The notes below the pieces were generated by a model that saw only the letters and a list, made by a program, of their open reading frames with translations, was not told the origin of the DNA and did not search any database. Shown here piece after piece: positions 14,802 through 22,601 of a DNA stretch of 30,951 bases. The first letter of the stretch is position 1. Every line of letters starts with the position of its first letter. The position numbers were made by a program, and so were the translations under genes. The stretch lies in NCBI GenBank assembly GCA_035470525.1, contig DATIQT010000110.1:1-30951 (forward strand), given 5' to 3'. Source of the stretch: CALXSC01 sp035470525 (GTDB lineage Bacteria; Pseudomonadota; Alphaproteobacteria; Rickettsiales; UBA1997).

Positions 14802-16097
14802 CTATTTTTTCTTCAAAATTGTTTTTCCAGCATAAATTGCTTGGCTTCCCAACTCTTCTTCAATTCTCATTAATTCATTGTATTTAGCAATTCTATCTGT
14901 TCTTGAAGCTGAACCAGTTTTGATTTGTCCAGAATTTGTAGCAACTGCAACATGTGCGATTGTAACATCTTCTGTTTCACCAGATCTGTGAGAAACGATT
15001 GTATTGTATTTGTTTCTTTGAGCTAATGAAATTGCATCTAAAGTTTCTGTTAAACTTCCAATTTGATTTAATTTCACTAGAAGAGCATTTGCCATACCTT
15101 CATCGATACATGTTTGAACGATTTTTGGATTTGTAACACAAAGGTCATCACCTACGAATTGGATTTTGCTTCCTAATTCTTTTGTAGCAGCTTTCCAACC
15201 TTCGTAATCAGATTCTTCCATAGCGTCTTCAATAGAGAAAATTGGATAAGATTTGATTAATCCGTCATAGTATTTAATCAAAGCGTCGCTAGTTAATTTT
15301 TGACCATCGATGTAGTAGTGTTTATCACCAACTTCTTCGCCTTTCTTTTTTCCGTAGAATTCACTTGCTGCACAGTCTAATGCAAAATAGAAATCAGAAC
15401 CTAATTTGTATCCAGCTACAGTAACTGCTTCTGAAATTGTGTCTAAAACTTCTTTTGCTGAATTTAATTTTGGAGCGAAACCACCTTCATCACCAACTGA
15501 AGTTGTTAAACCTTTTTTCTTCAAAATTGATTTCAAGTTGTGGAATACTTCTGCACCCCATCTAATAGCTTCTCTAACTGTAGGAGCACCAACTGGAACA
15601 ATCATGAATTCTTGAATATCATTAACCCAACCAGCATGAGCACCACCATTAATTACATTCATCATTGGAACCGGTAAAACGTGTGCATTTGAACCACCAA
15701 TGTATCTGTAAAGAGGCATACCCATTGAATCAGCGCTAGCGTGAGCTACTGCTAAAGATGTAGCCAAAATTGCGTTTGCACCTAACTTAGTTTTGTTTGG
15801 TGTTCCATCTAATTCAATTAAAGCATTATCTAATTCTCTTTGGTTGAAAGCGTCCATACCGAGAACTTTATCAGCGATTATTGTGTTTACATTTTCAACA
15901 GCTTTTAAAACACCTTTTCCTAAGAATCTCTTTTTGTCGCCATCTCTTAATTCACAAGCCTCTCTGCTTCCTGTAGAAGCACCTGAAGGAACGATTGCTC
16001 TACCGAAAGAACCATCTTCTAAAATTACCTCGGCTTCAACGGTAGGATTTCCTCTAGAGTCAATAACCTCTCTAGCTTTAATATCAATTATTTCCAT
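14802..16097 (-). CDS. eno: Enolase (phosphopyruvate hydratase)
   Basis: A 431-aa protein, typical length, from the ATG at 16097. I chose this because AAGGAAAC lies 4 bases upstream and the family N-terminus is MxIxDIxAREVIDSRGNPTVE; a longer frame from 16160 adds 21 unlikely residues. Signatures: SGASTGSREACELRD (39-53), SVGDEGGFAPKL (200-211), LLVKLNQIGSLTET (340-353, catalytic Lys) and SHRSGETED (369-377). It interconverts 2-phosphoglycerate and phosphoenolpyruvate in glycolysis/gluconeogenesis. Oddity: the segment HAGWVNDIQEFM (from residue 154) departs from the usual HADNxVDIQEFM pattern, although the catalytic-loop His and Glu remain. Followed by its own terminator. Confidence 0.98.
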   Translation of the reverse strand: MEIIDIKAREVIDSRGNPTVEAEVILEDGSFGRAIVPSGASTGSREACELRDGDKKRFLGKGVLKAVENVNTIIADKVLGMDAFNQRELDNALIELDGTPNKTKLGANAILATSLAVAHASADSMGMPLYRYIGGSNAHVLPVPMMNVINGGAHAGWVNDIQEFMIVPVGAPTVREAIRWGAEVFHNLKSILKKKGLTTSVGDEGGFAPKLNSAKEVLDTISEAVTVAGYKLGSDFYFALDCAASEFYGKKKGEEVGDKHYYIDGQKLTSDALIKYYDGLIKSYPIFSIEDAMEESDYEGWKAATKELGSKIQFVGDDLCVTNPKIVQTCIDEGMANALLVKLNQIGSLTETLDAISLAQRNKYNTIVSHRSGETEDVTIAHVAVATNSGQIKTGSASRTDRIAKYNELMRIEEELGSQAIYAGKTILKKK

Positions 16098-16200
16098 TTT
16101 GTTTCCTTTATTTTTAATAAAACACAACGATATTGATAAAACTTTTATTTTTATTTGCAATTTAATTTTTTTTAAAATTCTTGTTGCAAAAAAATAAACT

Positions 16201-16214
16201 GATATTACAATATC
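16201..16214. promoter_or_regulatory. Perfect short palindrome between eno and an outer-membrane gene
   Basis: gatattacaatatc has 6-bp arms around a 2-base centre. It lies 104 bases upstream of eno and 27 bases upstream of the divergent barrel gene, a suitable place for a dimeric regulator. In AT-rich DNA such palindromes occur by chance, so confidence is low. A similar one lies before ligA. Confidence 0.3.
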
Positions 16215-16240
16215 CGAGTATTAAACAATAAATAATAAAA

Positions 16241-16939
16241 ATGAAAAATAAAACTCTTGCTGTTACAGCTTGTACAGCTTTCTTATGTGGTACTACTTTA
16301 GTTAATAATTCTTTCGCTGAAGAATCCAGCAAAAAAACTAATACATATGAAAATAATTTTTTTATAGGTACTTCAATAGGTTCTCTAAATTCAAGTTCTG
16401 AATTAAAAGAACCAGAAGGTATAAATTTTACTAATAATATAGATGTATCTAATAATACTTTATTTACCAGCGTAAACTCTGGTTATAAAATTTACTTCTC
16501 AAGTAATAAATCAAATAGTTTTTTCTTAACTCCTGAGATTTTTTATAATTTTGGAGAAACACAAGGTGATGATGTTCAAAGTTATGGATCTTATAATATC
16601 AAGATAAGTCCAACTTATGGAGCTAAAGTTTCCTTTGGTTATGAATTAGATAATAAACATGCTTTTTCTATTGGTTTAGGTGCTCAAAATATTAATTACG
16701 ATTATAGATATAGTAGTACAAGTACAAATTCTTCAAAAAGCGATAATGAATTAGTCGGATTGTTTTCTTTTAAATATGAATACAATATAAACAAATCATT
16801 AGCTATGAATATTAATTATGATCATTTAAAGTTCACTTTTGAAACTCCAAATACTCTTTACACAACTTCAGGAAGACCAATTAACGAAATAGAAACAAAT
16901 GTAAGCAGTTTATCCGTTGGTTTAGCTTATAAATTTTAA
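16241..16939 (+). CDS. Outer membrane beta-barrel protein
   Basis: A 232-aa protein with a signal peptide (about residues 1-26, cleavage after NNSFA, basic start then a hydrophobic core with Cys residues). The mature chain alternates polar and aromatic residues in about eight likely strands (FFIGTSIGS, FFLTPEIFYNFG, KVSFGYELD, AFSIGLGAQN, LVGLFSFKYEY, SLAMNINYDH, SLSVGLAYKF) and ends in Phe, the C-terminal signal for BAM-mediated insertion. This fits an OmpA-barrel/OmpW-sized surface antigen-type protein, as in many Alphaproteobacteria. Not homologous by eye to the barrel at 29839. A terminator follows. Confidence 0.83.
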   Translation: MKNKTLAVTACTAFLCGTTLVNNSFAEESSKKTNTYENNFFIGTSIGSLNSSSELKEPEGINFTNNIDVSNNTLFTSVNSGYKIYFSSNKSNSFFLTPEIFYNFGETQGDDVQSYGSYNIKISPTYGAKVSFGYELDNKHAFSIGLGAQNINYDYRYSSTSTNSSKSDNELVGLFSFKYEYNINKSLAMNINYDHLKFTFETPNTLYTTSGRPINEIETNVSSLSVGLAYKF

Positions 16940-16960
16940 TTAACTAATTTGCTTAATATT

Positions 16961-16995
16961 AAGGGAATGGAATTACAAAAACCATTCCTTTTTTT
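16961..16995 (+). terminator. Terminator after the outer-membrane gene
   Basis: A stem of 7 GC/AT pairs plus flanking A-T pairs (16961-16970 with 16982-16991) is followed by seven to nine T. Confidence 0.85.
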
Positions 16996-17066
16996 ATAGT
17001 GTTGCTATATTAATTTTAAATGACTATAAATATTATATTGAAAAAAATATAATTAATGTTATTACT

Positions 17067-17081
17067 GATATTAGTAATATC
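17067..17081. promoter_or_regulatory. Palindrome 11 bases before ligA
   Basis: gatattagtaatatc has perfect 7-bp arms around one base and resembles the palindrome at 16201-16214. It lies 11 bases upstream of the ligA start codon, where binding would cover the ribosome region or an early promoter. May be chance. Confidence 0.3.
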
Positions 17082-17092
17082 AACAAATCAAA

Positions 17093-19174
17093 ATGGATAA
17101 ACAACAGAGAATAGATTTTTTAAAGAAAGAAATTTTAAAGCATAATGAAGCTTATTATAAAAACGATAAACCTCTAGTTAGTGATGCTGAATATGATGCT
17201 TTAAAAAGAGAATTAAAAAGTCTTGTTGGTGAAAATGATGAAGTTGTAAATCTTGTTGGATATAAAGTTCTAGATGAATTTAAAAAAGTAGAGCATAAAC
17301 AATTAATGATTTCAATACAAGATGGTTTTAGTAAAGAAGACATTGAAGATTTTGCTGAAAAATGTGCTAGATTTTTAGGCATGGACGATGGTATTTCTTT
17401 TTTCTGTGAACCAAAAATTGATGGTCTTTCTTTCTCTGCAAGATATGAAAATGGTGAATTTGTATTAGGTGCTACAAGAGGCAATGGTCACATAGGCGAA
17501 GACATTAGTGATAACATAAAAGCTATTTCTTGTTTTCCAAAAAAACTAAAAGGAAACTACCCTACTTTACTTGAAGTGAGAGGCGAAATTTATATGGCGA
17601 AAGATGATTTTGAAAAATTAAATATTGGTCTTGAAAAACCTTTTGCTAATCCAAGAAATGCAGCAGCTGGATCTTTAAGACAACTTGATACATCAATTAC
17701 AGCTAGCAGAAATTTAAAGTATTTCGCATACACTATTGGTGAATATAGCGATGATTTTAAAGTAAATTCTCAAGAACATCTCATTCAACAACTGAAAGAC
17801 TTTGGTTTAAACACTGCAAGCCCAATGAAATTATGTAGTTCTGTTAATGAAATTATTGATTTTCTTTCGCATATGGCTGAAATAAGATATAAACTAAGTT
17901 TTGATATAGATGGTGTTGTAATTAAAGTTAATGATTGGATTTTACAAAAACGACTTGGAAATATAACACATCACCCTAGATGGGCTTTAGCTTATAAGTT
18001 CCCCGCTATTCAATCTATTACAAAAATCGAAAAAATTGATATTCAAGTGGGAAGAACTGGTGCTTTAACACCTGTTGCCAGACTTACTCCTGTAGGTGTT
18101 GGTGGTGTACTTGTTTCCAATGCAACATTACACAATAGAGAAGAAATTGAAAGAAAAGATATTAGAGAAGGTGATATAGTTAAAATCCAAAGAGCTGGAG
18201 ATGTAATTCCACAAGTAGTTGAAGTATTAAAAGATAAAAGAGAATGCGGTAACAAACCATATATTTTTCCTACTAAATGCCCTATTTGCGGTAGTCCATT
18301 AATTTATGAAGATGTAGTTGTTAGGTGTAGTGGTGGTATAAATTGTCCTGCACAAATCATTGAAGGACTAAAACATTTTGCATCAAAAAAAGCTTTTGAC
18401 ATTGATGGTTTAGGTGATAAACAAATAGAAAAATTTTACGAAGAAGGAAGAATTAAAACCTTTATTGATATATTCACATTAGAACAAAGAGAAAGAGAAC
18501 TTGAAAGACAATATTCAAAAGATGATAATTTGTTTACTTCAAAATCAGATAATACTACTTTAACCCCCCTGCTCTATTCTGAGGGTTTTGGAAAAAAATC
18601 TACAGAAAATCTCTTTAAAGCTATAGAACAAGCAAAAACAGTTTCTCTAGATAGATTTTTATATTCACTTGGAATTAGATATTTAGGTGAAGTCAATGCA
18701 AAAATTTTAGCTAATTATTATGGCAATCTAGATAATCTTTTAAATAAAATCAAAATAGCTTGCGAGAAAAATCTTTTTGGTGTTAGAGATAATCACGAAT
18801 ATGAAGTATTTACTAGTATAGAAGGTATAGGCGACAAAGTTGGAAATTCTATTTTAGATTATTTTTGTAATCAAAAAAATATTGATAGAATTATAGAATT
18901 ACAAAAAGTTCTCCACATACAAAATTATATTAAAAAAACCATTTCAAACAAACTAGAAGGAAAAAGCATAATATTCACAGGAACATTAAAAAACATGACA
19001 AGACAAGAAGCCAAAGCAAGAGCTGAAGAGTTAGGTGCAAAAGTTGTTGGCAGTATTTCAGCAAAAACTGATATTATTGTTGCTGGAGAAGATAGTGGTA
19101 GTAAACTCAAAAAAGCAGAAGAATTTGGAACTAAAATACTAAATGAAGAAGAGTGGCTGGAGTTATTAAAATGA
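17093..19174 (+). CDS. ligA: NAD-dependent DNA ligase
   Basis: A 693-aa protein of normal length. Domains in order: Ia domain with HNEAYY and VSDAEYD (17-36), adenylation domain with the KIDG nucleophile Lys108, then FANPRNAAAGSLRQLD (about 184-199), the OB fold (VGRTGALTPVARLTPV, about 322-337), a four-Cys zinc finger from Cys396 (CPICGSPL, CSGGINCP), helix-hairpin-helix repeats, and a C-terminal BRCT domain (about 615-693). It seals nicks in replication and repair using NAD. No strong ribosome site is seen. The zinc-finger to HhH linker (about 470-490) is Asp/Ser-rich and longer than typical. Confidence 0.98.
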   Translation: MDKQQRIDFLKKEILKHNEAYYKNDKPLVSDAEYDALKRELKSLVGENDEVVNLVGYKVLDEFKKVEHKQLMISIQDGFSKEDIEDFAEKCARFLGMDDGISFFCEPKIDGLSFSARYENGEFVLGATRGNGHIGEDISDNIKAISCFPKKLKGNYPTLLEVRGEIYMAKDDFEKLNIGLEKPFANPRNAAAGSLRQLDTSITASRNLKYFAYTIGEYSDDFKVNSQEHLIQQLKDFGLNTASPMKLCSSVNEIIDFLSHMAEIRYKLSFDIDGVVIKVNDWILQKRLGNITHHPRWALAYKFPAIQSITKIEKIDIQVGRTGALTPVARLTPVGVGGVLVSNATLHNREEIERKDIREGDIVKIQRAGDVIPQVVEVLKDKRECGNKPYIFPTKCPICGSPLIYEDVVVRCSGGINCPAQIIEGLKHFASKKAFDIDGLGDKQIEKFYEEGRIKTFIDIFTLEQRERELERQYSKDDNLFTSKSDNTTLTPLLYSEGFGKKSTENLFKAIEQAKTVSLDRFLYSLGIRYLGEVNAKILANYYGNLDNLLNKIKIACEKNLFGVRDNHEYEVFTSIEGIGDKVGNSILDYFCNQKNIDRIIELQKVLHIQNYIKKTISNKLEGKSIIFTGTLKNMTRQEAKARAEELGAKVVGSISAKTDIIVAGEDSGSKLKKAEEFGTKILNEEEWLELLK

Positions 19175-19223
19175 TAATTAACTTTAAATGCGAAGAAAAA
19201 GAAAATGAAAAAATATAAAGAGA

Positions 19224-19250
19224 AGAAGTTTCAAAAAACTTCTATTTAAT
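19224..19250 (+). terminator. Probable ligA terminator
   Basis: An 8-bp AT-rich stem (19224-19231 with 19236-19243) with a 4-base loop, followed by a T-rich stretch. Weaker than others in the window. Confidence 0.55.
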
Positions 19251-19305
19251 TTATAGATTTTTATCATTTATTTTTTATACTTTAAACAATTAAAAAGAAA
19301 TTATT

Positions 19306-20436
19306 ATGCAGAATTTATCTATTTACATTCATTATCCATTTTGCAAATCAAAGTGCCCCTACTGTGATTTCAACTCATACTGCAACATAAAAATTGATGA
19401 AGAAACATTAATAAAAGCTTACCTAAATGAACTTAATTTTTACAAAAATATAATATCAAACGCAAACATTGAAACCATATATTTTGGCGGTGGAACACCC
19501 TCTTTAATGAGCGAAAAATTATTATCCAAAATTCTCGAAGCAATCGGCAAAACCAACAAAAATTGCGAAATAAGTTTAGAAGCAAACCCAAACAGCATAA
19601 CTTTTGAAAAATTAAAAAACTTCAAAAACATCGGCATAAACAGATTATCTATCGGCATTCAATCATTATACGATGAAGATTTAAAAAACCTAGGAAGAAT
19701 ACACAACAGACAAGACGCTTTAAACGCAATAAAATCCGCTCAAGAAATTTTCAACAACAGATATTCAATTGATTTAATTTACGCACGACCCAACCAAACC
19801 ATCAACAACTGGAAAAAAGAACTCGAAGAAGCAATAAAACTATCACCCTTCCACTTATCACTATACCAACTAATCATTGAAAAAGGCACTCCTTTTCACA
19901 AAAACAAAATCCAAGTCCCAAATGACGATACCAGTATTGGATTATACAACACAACTTATGAAATCCTAGAAAAAAACAACATACATTTTTATGAAATATC
20001 CAACTACGCAAAAACAGGATTCGAATGCAAACACAACATGGTTTACTGGCAAAACGGCAACTGGTTAGGCATAGGTGCAGGAGCCCACTCAAGACTAGAC
20101 ATTGAAAACCAAAGATACACCATAGAAAACATAAAAAACCCTACAAAATGGGTAGAAAACTGCCTAACCAAAGGTCATGGAAAAAGCAACAAACACACAT
20201 TATCACAGCAAGAAATAATTGAAGAATTTATATTAATGGGACTAAGAATCAAAGACGGAATTGACATAAAAAACTTACAAAAAAATATAAAATGTGAAAG
20301 TTTTTATGACATTTTAAACAAACCAAACATAGATTTTCTTACCAAAAATAATTTCATTGAAGCAAACACAGATAGAATAAAAATAAAAAAAGATAGCTTT
20401 TTACTTTTAAATTCAATCATTGAAAAAATACTATAA
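19306..20436 (+). CDS. hemW: Radical SAM haem chaperone HemW (coproporphyrinogen oxidase-like)
   Basis: A 376-aa protein with the N-terminal radical SAM motif CKSKCPYC (Cys13, Cys17, Cys20) after YIHYPF, the GGGTPS glycine motif (about 65-70) and the conserved RLSIGIQSL segment. HNMVYWQNGNWLGIGAGAHS (about 243-262) is characteristic of HemW rather than HemN, and the short length agrees. HemW binds haem and passes it to respiratory proteins; family members lack coproporphyrinogen oxidase activity. Noteworthy composition: the plus strand of this gene is rich in C and poor in G, unlike the photolyase gene after it, which is T/G-rich. The stop is followed by a repeat-rich gap. Confidence 0.92.
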   Translation: MQNLSIYIHYPFCKSKCPYCDFNSYCNIKIDEETLIKAYLNELNFYKNIISNANIETIYFGGGTPSLMSEKLLSKILEAIGKTNKNCEISLEANPNSITFEKLKNFKNIGINRLSIGIQSLYDEDLKNLGRIHNRQDALNAIKSAQEIFNNRYSIDLIYARPNQTINNWKKELEEAIKLSPFHLSLYQLIIEKGTPFHKNKIQVPNDDTSIGLYNTTYEILEKNNIHFYEISNYAKTGFECKHNMVYWQNGNWLGIGAGAHSRLDIENQRYTIENIKNPTKWVENCLTKGHGKSNKHTLSQQEIIEEFILMGLRIKDGIDIKNLQKNIKCESFYDILNKPNIDFLTKNNFIEANTDRIKIKKDSFLLLNSIIEKIL

Positions 20437-20486
20437 ACTCAAATTCTTGTAGTAGCCCTATTTGTTAATTACGTTTACAAAGGGGG

Positions 20487-20532
20487 CACTACTGTCCGAG
20501 ATAATTTTTGATTTATTAAACTTATTTGTTTT
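20487..20532. repeat. 46-bp terminal inverted repeat, left arm, of the photolyase cassette
   Basis: Reads cactactgtccgagataatt onward to ttgtttt. It pairs with 22468-22513 in inverted orientation, matching 44 of 46 positions. The outermost ctgtccgag block is preceded by TA at 20489-20491, mirroring a TA after the right arm. The wider gap 20437-20833 also contains repeat copy B and no supported gene. Confidence 0.85.
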
Positions 20533-20536
20533 TTAA

Positions 20537-20722
20537 TAGACCTCCTGTAAATAAAATTTTTCCTCAAAAAATAATTTCTACAAAAAAGACAAGGATATTT
20601 CAAAGTATTTAATAGAAATAGTATACACTTATACATTTCGTTGTTAAATATTTTGAAATTTCGAAGGGCTTTTGAAGTAGAAATTAGAATTTTGAGGAAA
20701 ATTTTTATTTGCAGGAGGTCTA
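20537..20722. mobile_element. TA-flanked inverted-repeat element, copy B (shorter form)
   Basis: A 186-base version of the element at 14463-14734. It keeps the same ends and the inverted cctcaaaaaataatttctac / gtagaaatt arms but lacks the GC-rich core and about 55 bases near the right end. It lies inside the photolyase cassette, beside the left arm. Reading frames over it are shadows. Confidence 0.85.
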
Positions 20723-20833
20723 ATAGACTGAAGTTGAATTTAAAACACAACACTAGAATTATAATTACATTAAAACCCTTGAAAATTACAACTAAGACTA
20801 TAAAACCATATTAAATACATTATATATTTCTAT

Positions 20834-22219
20834 ATGACAAATATTTTGCTATTTCAACGGGAATTGAGAATAAGTGATAATGCCCTTATTGAAAAAGCTG
20901 TTGCTTTAAATTCAAATTTTATCCCTGTGTTTATTTTTGATGAAAAATATTTATCAGGAATAAAAAATAAAGAGTCAAAGCAAGTAAATTTTCTAGTGAG
21001 TGCTGTTGTTGAATTGAAAAATGAATTGAATGCTGAGGGAAGTGAATTGTTTGTTTTTTATGGAGATAAGAATAATATTCTGAAAAATCTTATTAAAGTG
21101 TTGAACTGTGAAACTATTATTTGCGGAAAAACATATGAAAAAGATGTTAATGAACTTTATGATGGTTTGTCTAAATTATGTAAAATTGATGAGGTTTCGG
21201 ATTCTTTTTTTAGTGATTTTGATATAGTAAAAGGAAATGGTGAGGCTTTTAAAGTTTTTACACCATATAAGAATGAATTTTTGAAAAATATTAAGAAATT
21301 TTCTAAAAGTTTTCCACATGGAAAAGTAAAATTTCCTAAGATAAATTATAAAGAATTTAATAATTTGCTTCAAAAGTTTGGTTTTATAAAAGATGTGAGT
21401 GTTGAAAATATTTTGAAAACTATAAAATTTAAAAAATCTGATTTAGGTGAATTTGATGTAAAAAGTGGGCAGAATAAGATTGATGATTTCTGTAAAAATA
21501 GAGCAAAAAATTATGATGTAGATAGGGATTTTCCGTCTGTTGATGGTACATCAAAGCTATCCCCTTATTTAAGATATGGTGTGGTTTCGCCAAAAAGGTG
21601 TTTTGAGGAATGTTTTAAGCATAGTGGAATTAGAGGTGTTAATACTTGGTTGTGGGAATTAATATGGAGGGAATTTTATGCGACAACATTGTTTCATTTT
21701 CCAGAAATACAAAATCATGAATTTATTAAGAAGTATGAAAAGATTAAATGGAAATATGATAAAGATAAATTAAATGCTTGGAAAGATGGTAAGACTGGCT
21801 ATCCGATAATTGATGCAGGTATGAGGCAGTTGAAGGAAACTGGGTGGATGCATAACCGTGTTCGTATGGTTGTTGCTTCGTTTTTAACGAAGAATTTATT
21901 GATTGATTGGCGAGAAGGTGAAAAACATTTCGCGAATTATTTGATTGATTATGAATTAGCTTCTAATGTTGGTGGTTGGCAATGGTCTGCTTCTGTTGGT
22001 ATAGATCCGCAACCGTATTTTCGTATATTTAATCCATATTTGCAATCAAAAAAGTTTGATAAGAATGGTGAATATATAAAAAAATATGTACCAGAACTTG
22101 CTTCTATTGATGCTACAACTTTACATAAAGATATTAATATAGAGGGGTATGTTAAGCAAATTGTTAATTATAGCAAGTCTAGAGTATATGCAATTGCTGA
22201 GTTTAAAAAAATTAAATAA
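20834..22219 (+). CDS. phrB: Deoxyribodipyrimidine photolyase (cryptochrome/photolyase family)
   Basis: A 461-aa protein of normal length. The N-terminal Rossmann-like antenna domain starts NILLFQRELRISDNAL (typical is W-F-R-x-DLRL-x-DN). The FAD-binding C-terminal half has LSPYLRYGVVSPKRCF (about 237-252), LIWREFYATTLFHFPEI, TGYPIIDAGMRQLKETGW (about 317-334), MHNRVRMVVASFL, and the FAD-pocket segment NVGGWQWSASVGIDPQPYFR (about 376-395). It uses blue light to split pyrimidine dimers. Class I CPD-type is likely, but CPD versus (6-4) type is not decided here. The start has no clear ribosome site. Plus-strand T/G-rich codon use contrasts with hemW, and flanking inverted repeats suggest it was carried in. 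Confidence 0.93.
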   Translation: MTNILLFQRELRISDNALIEKAVALNSNFIPVFIFDEKYLSGIKNKESKQVNFLVSAVVELKNELNAEGSELFVFYGDKNNILKNLIKVLNCETIICGKTYEKDVNELYDGLSKLCKIDEVSDSFFSDFDIVKGNGEAFKVFTPYKNEFLKNIKKFSKSFPHGKVKFPKINYKEFNNLLQKFGFIKDVSVENILKTIKFKKSDLGEFDVKSGQNKIDDFCKNRAKNYDVDRDFPSVDGTSKLSPYLRYGVVSPKRCFEECFKHSGIRGVNTWLWELIWREFYATTLFHFPEIQNHEFIKKYEKIKWKYDKDKLNAWKDGKTGYPIIDAGMRQLKETGWMHNRVRMVVASFLTKNLLIDWREGEKHFANYLIDYELASNVGGWQWSASVGIDPQPYFRIFNPYLQSKKFDKNGEYIKKYVPELASIDATTLHKDINIEGYVKQIVNYSKSRVYAIAEFKKIK

Positions 22220-22344
22220 AGTTAAAAAATTCATCTACTAGATAGGGCTTACTACTTTACATTTTTTTCTAAATATTGAAAATATTGACCCGCCCTCTTC
22301 CCCCATGTCAAGCTCTCCGCTCTCCCCCTGTCAAGTGTTTTGTC

Positions 22345-22412
22345 CCTCACGATTATCACACTTTAAAACATAACATACTTAATGGTGTTTTATAGTGCTA
22401 ACTTTCGTGAGG
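22345..22412. repeat. Long imperfect hairpin element
   Basis: The ends cctcacga (22345-22352) and tcgtgagg (22405-22412) pair perfectly; inside, a second pairing (cactttaaaaca with ggtgttttatagtg) continues the stem imperfectly. It lies past the photolyase stop, inside the inverted-repeat pair, next to a GC-rich stretch (22286-22345) of unclear origin. It may act as a terminator or be a small palindromic repeat. The gap 22220-22601 holds no gene I can support. Confidence 0.6.
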
Positions 22413-22467
22413 ATAAACTCCAGCTGGAATCTAAGCAATAGTGTAACAAAATTTAAAAAATTATATT

Positions 22468-22513
22468 AAAACAAATAATTTTAATAAATCAAAAATTATC
22501 TCGGACAGTAATG
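22468..22513. repeat. 46-bp terminal inverted repeat, right arm, of the photolyase cassette
   Basis: Inverted partner of 20487-20532 (44 of 46 positions match). Reads aaaacaaataatttt through tctcggacagtaatg; TA follows ctcggacag. Together the arms enclose about 2.0 kb with the photolyase gene and repeat copy B. Confidence 0.85.
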
Positions 22514-22601
22514 TAGTATTGGCAGGGGTATATGCTAAAAAGTTTATTCTTATGGTATTTGTGGTGAAGAATTAAAACTGTGAGAGATGGAAATCTTAGA
22601 A

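Noticed and set aside
16098..16160. Longer enolase start 21 codons upstream
   Set aside because: The extra residues are not in the family and the good ribosome site serves the ATG at 16097.
20475..20753. Minus-strand 92-aa frame downstream of hemW
   Set aside because: It lies over inverted-repeat element copy B and the left 46-bp arm, with no ribosome site and AT-driven composition.
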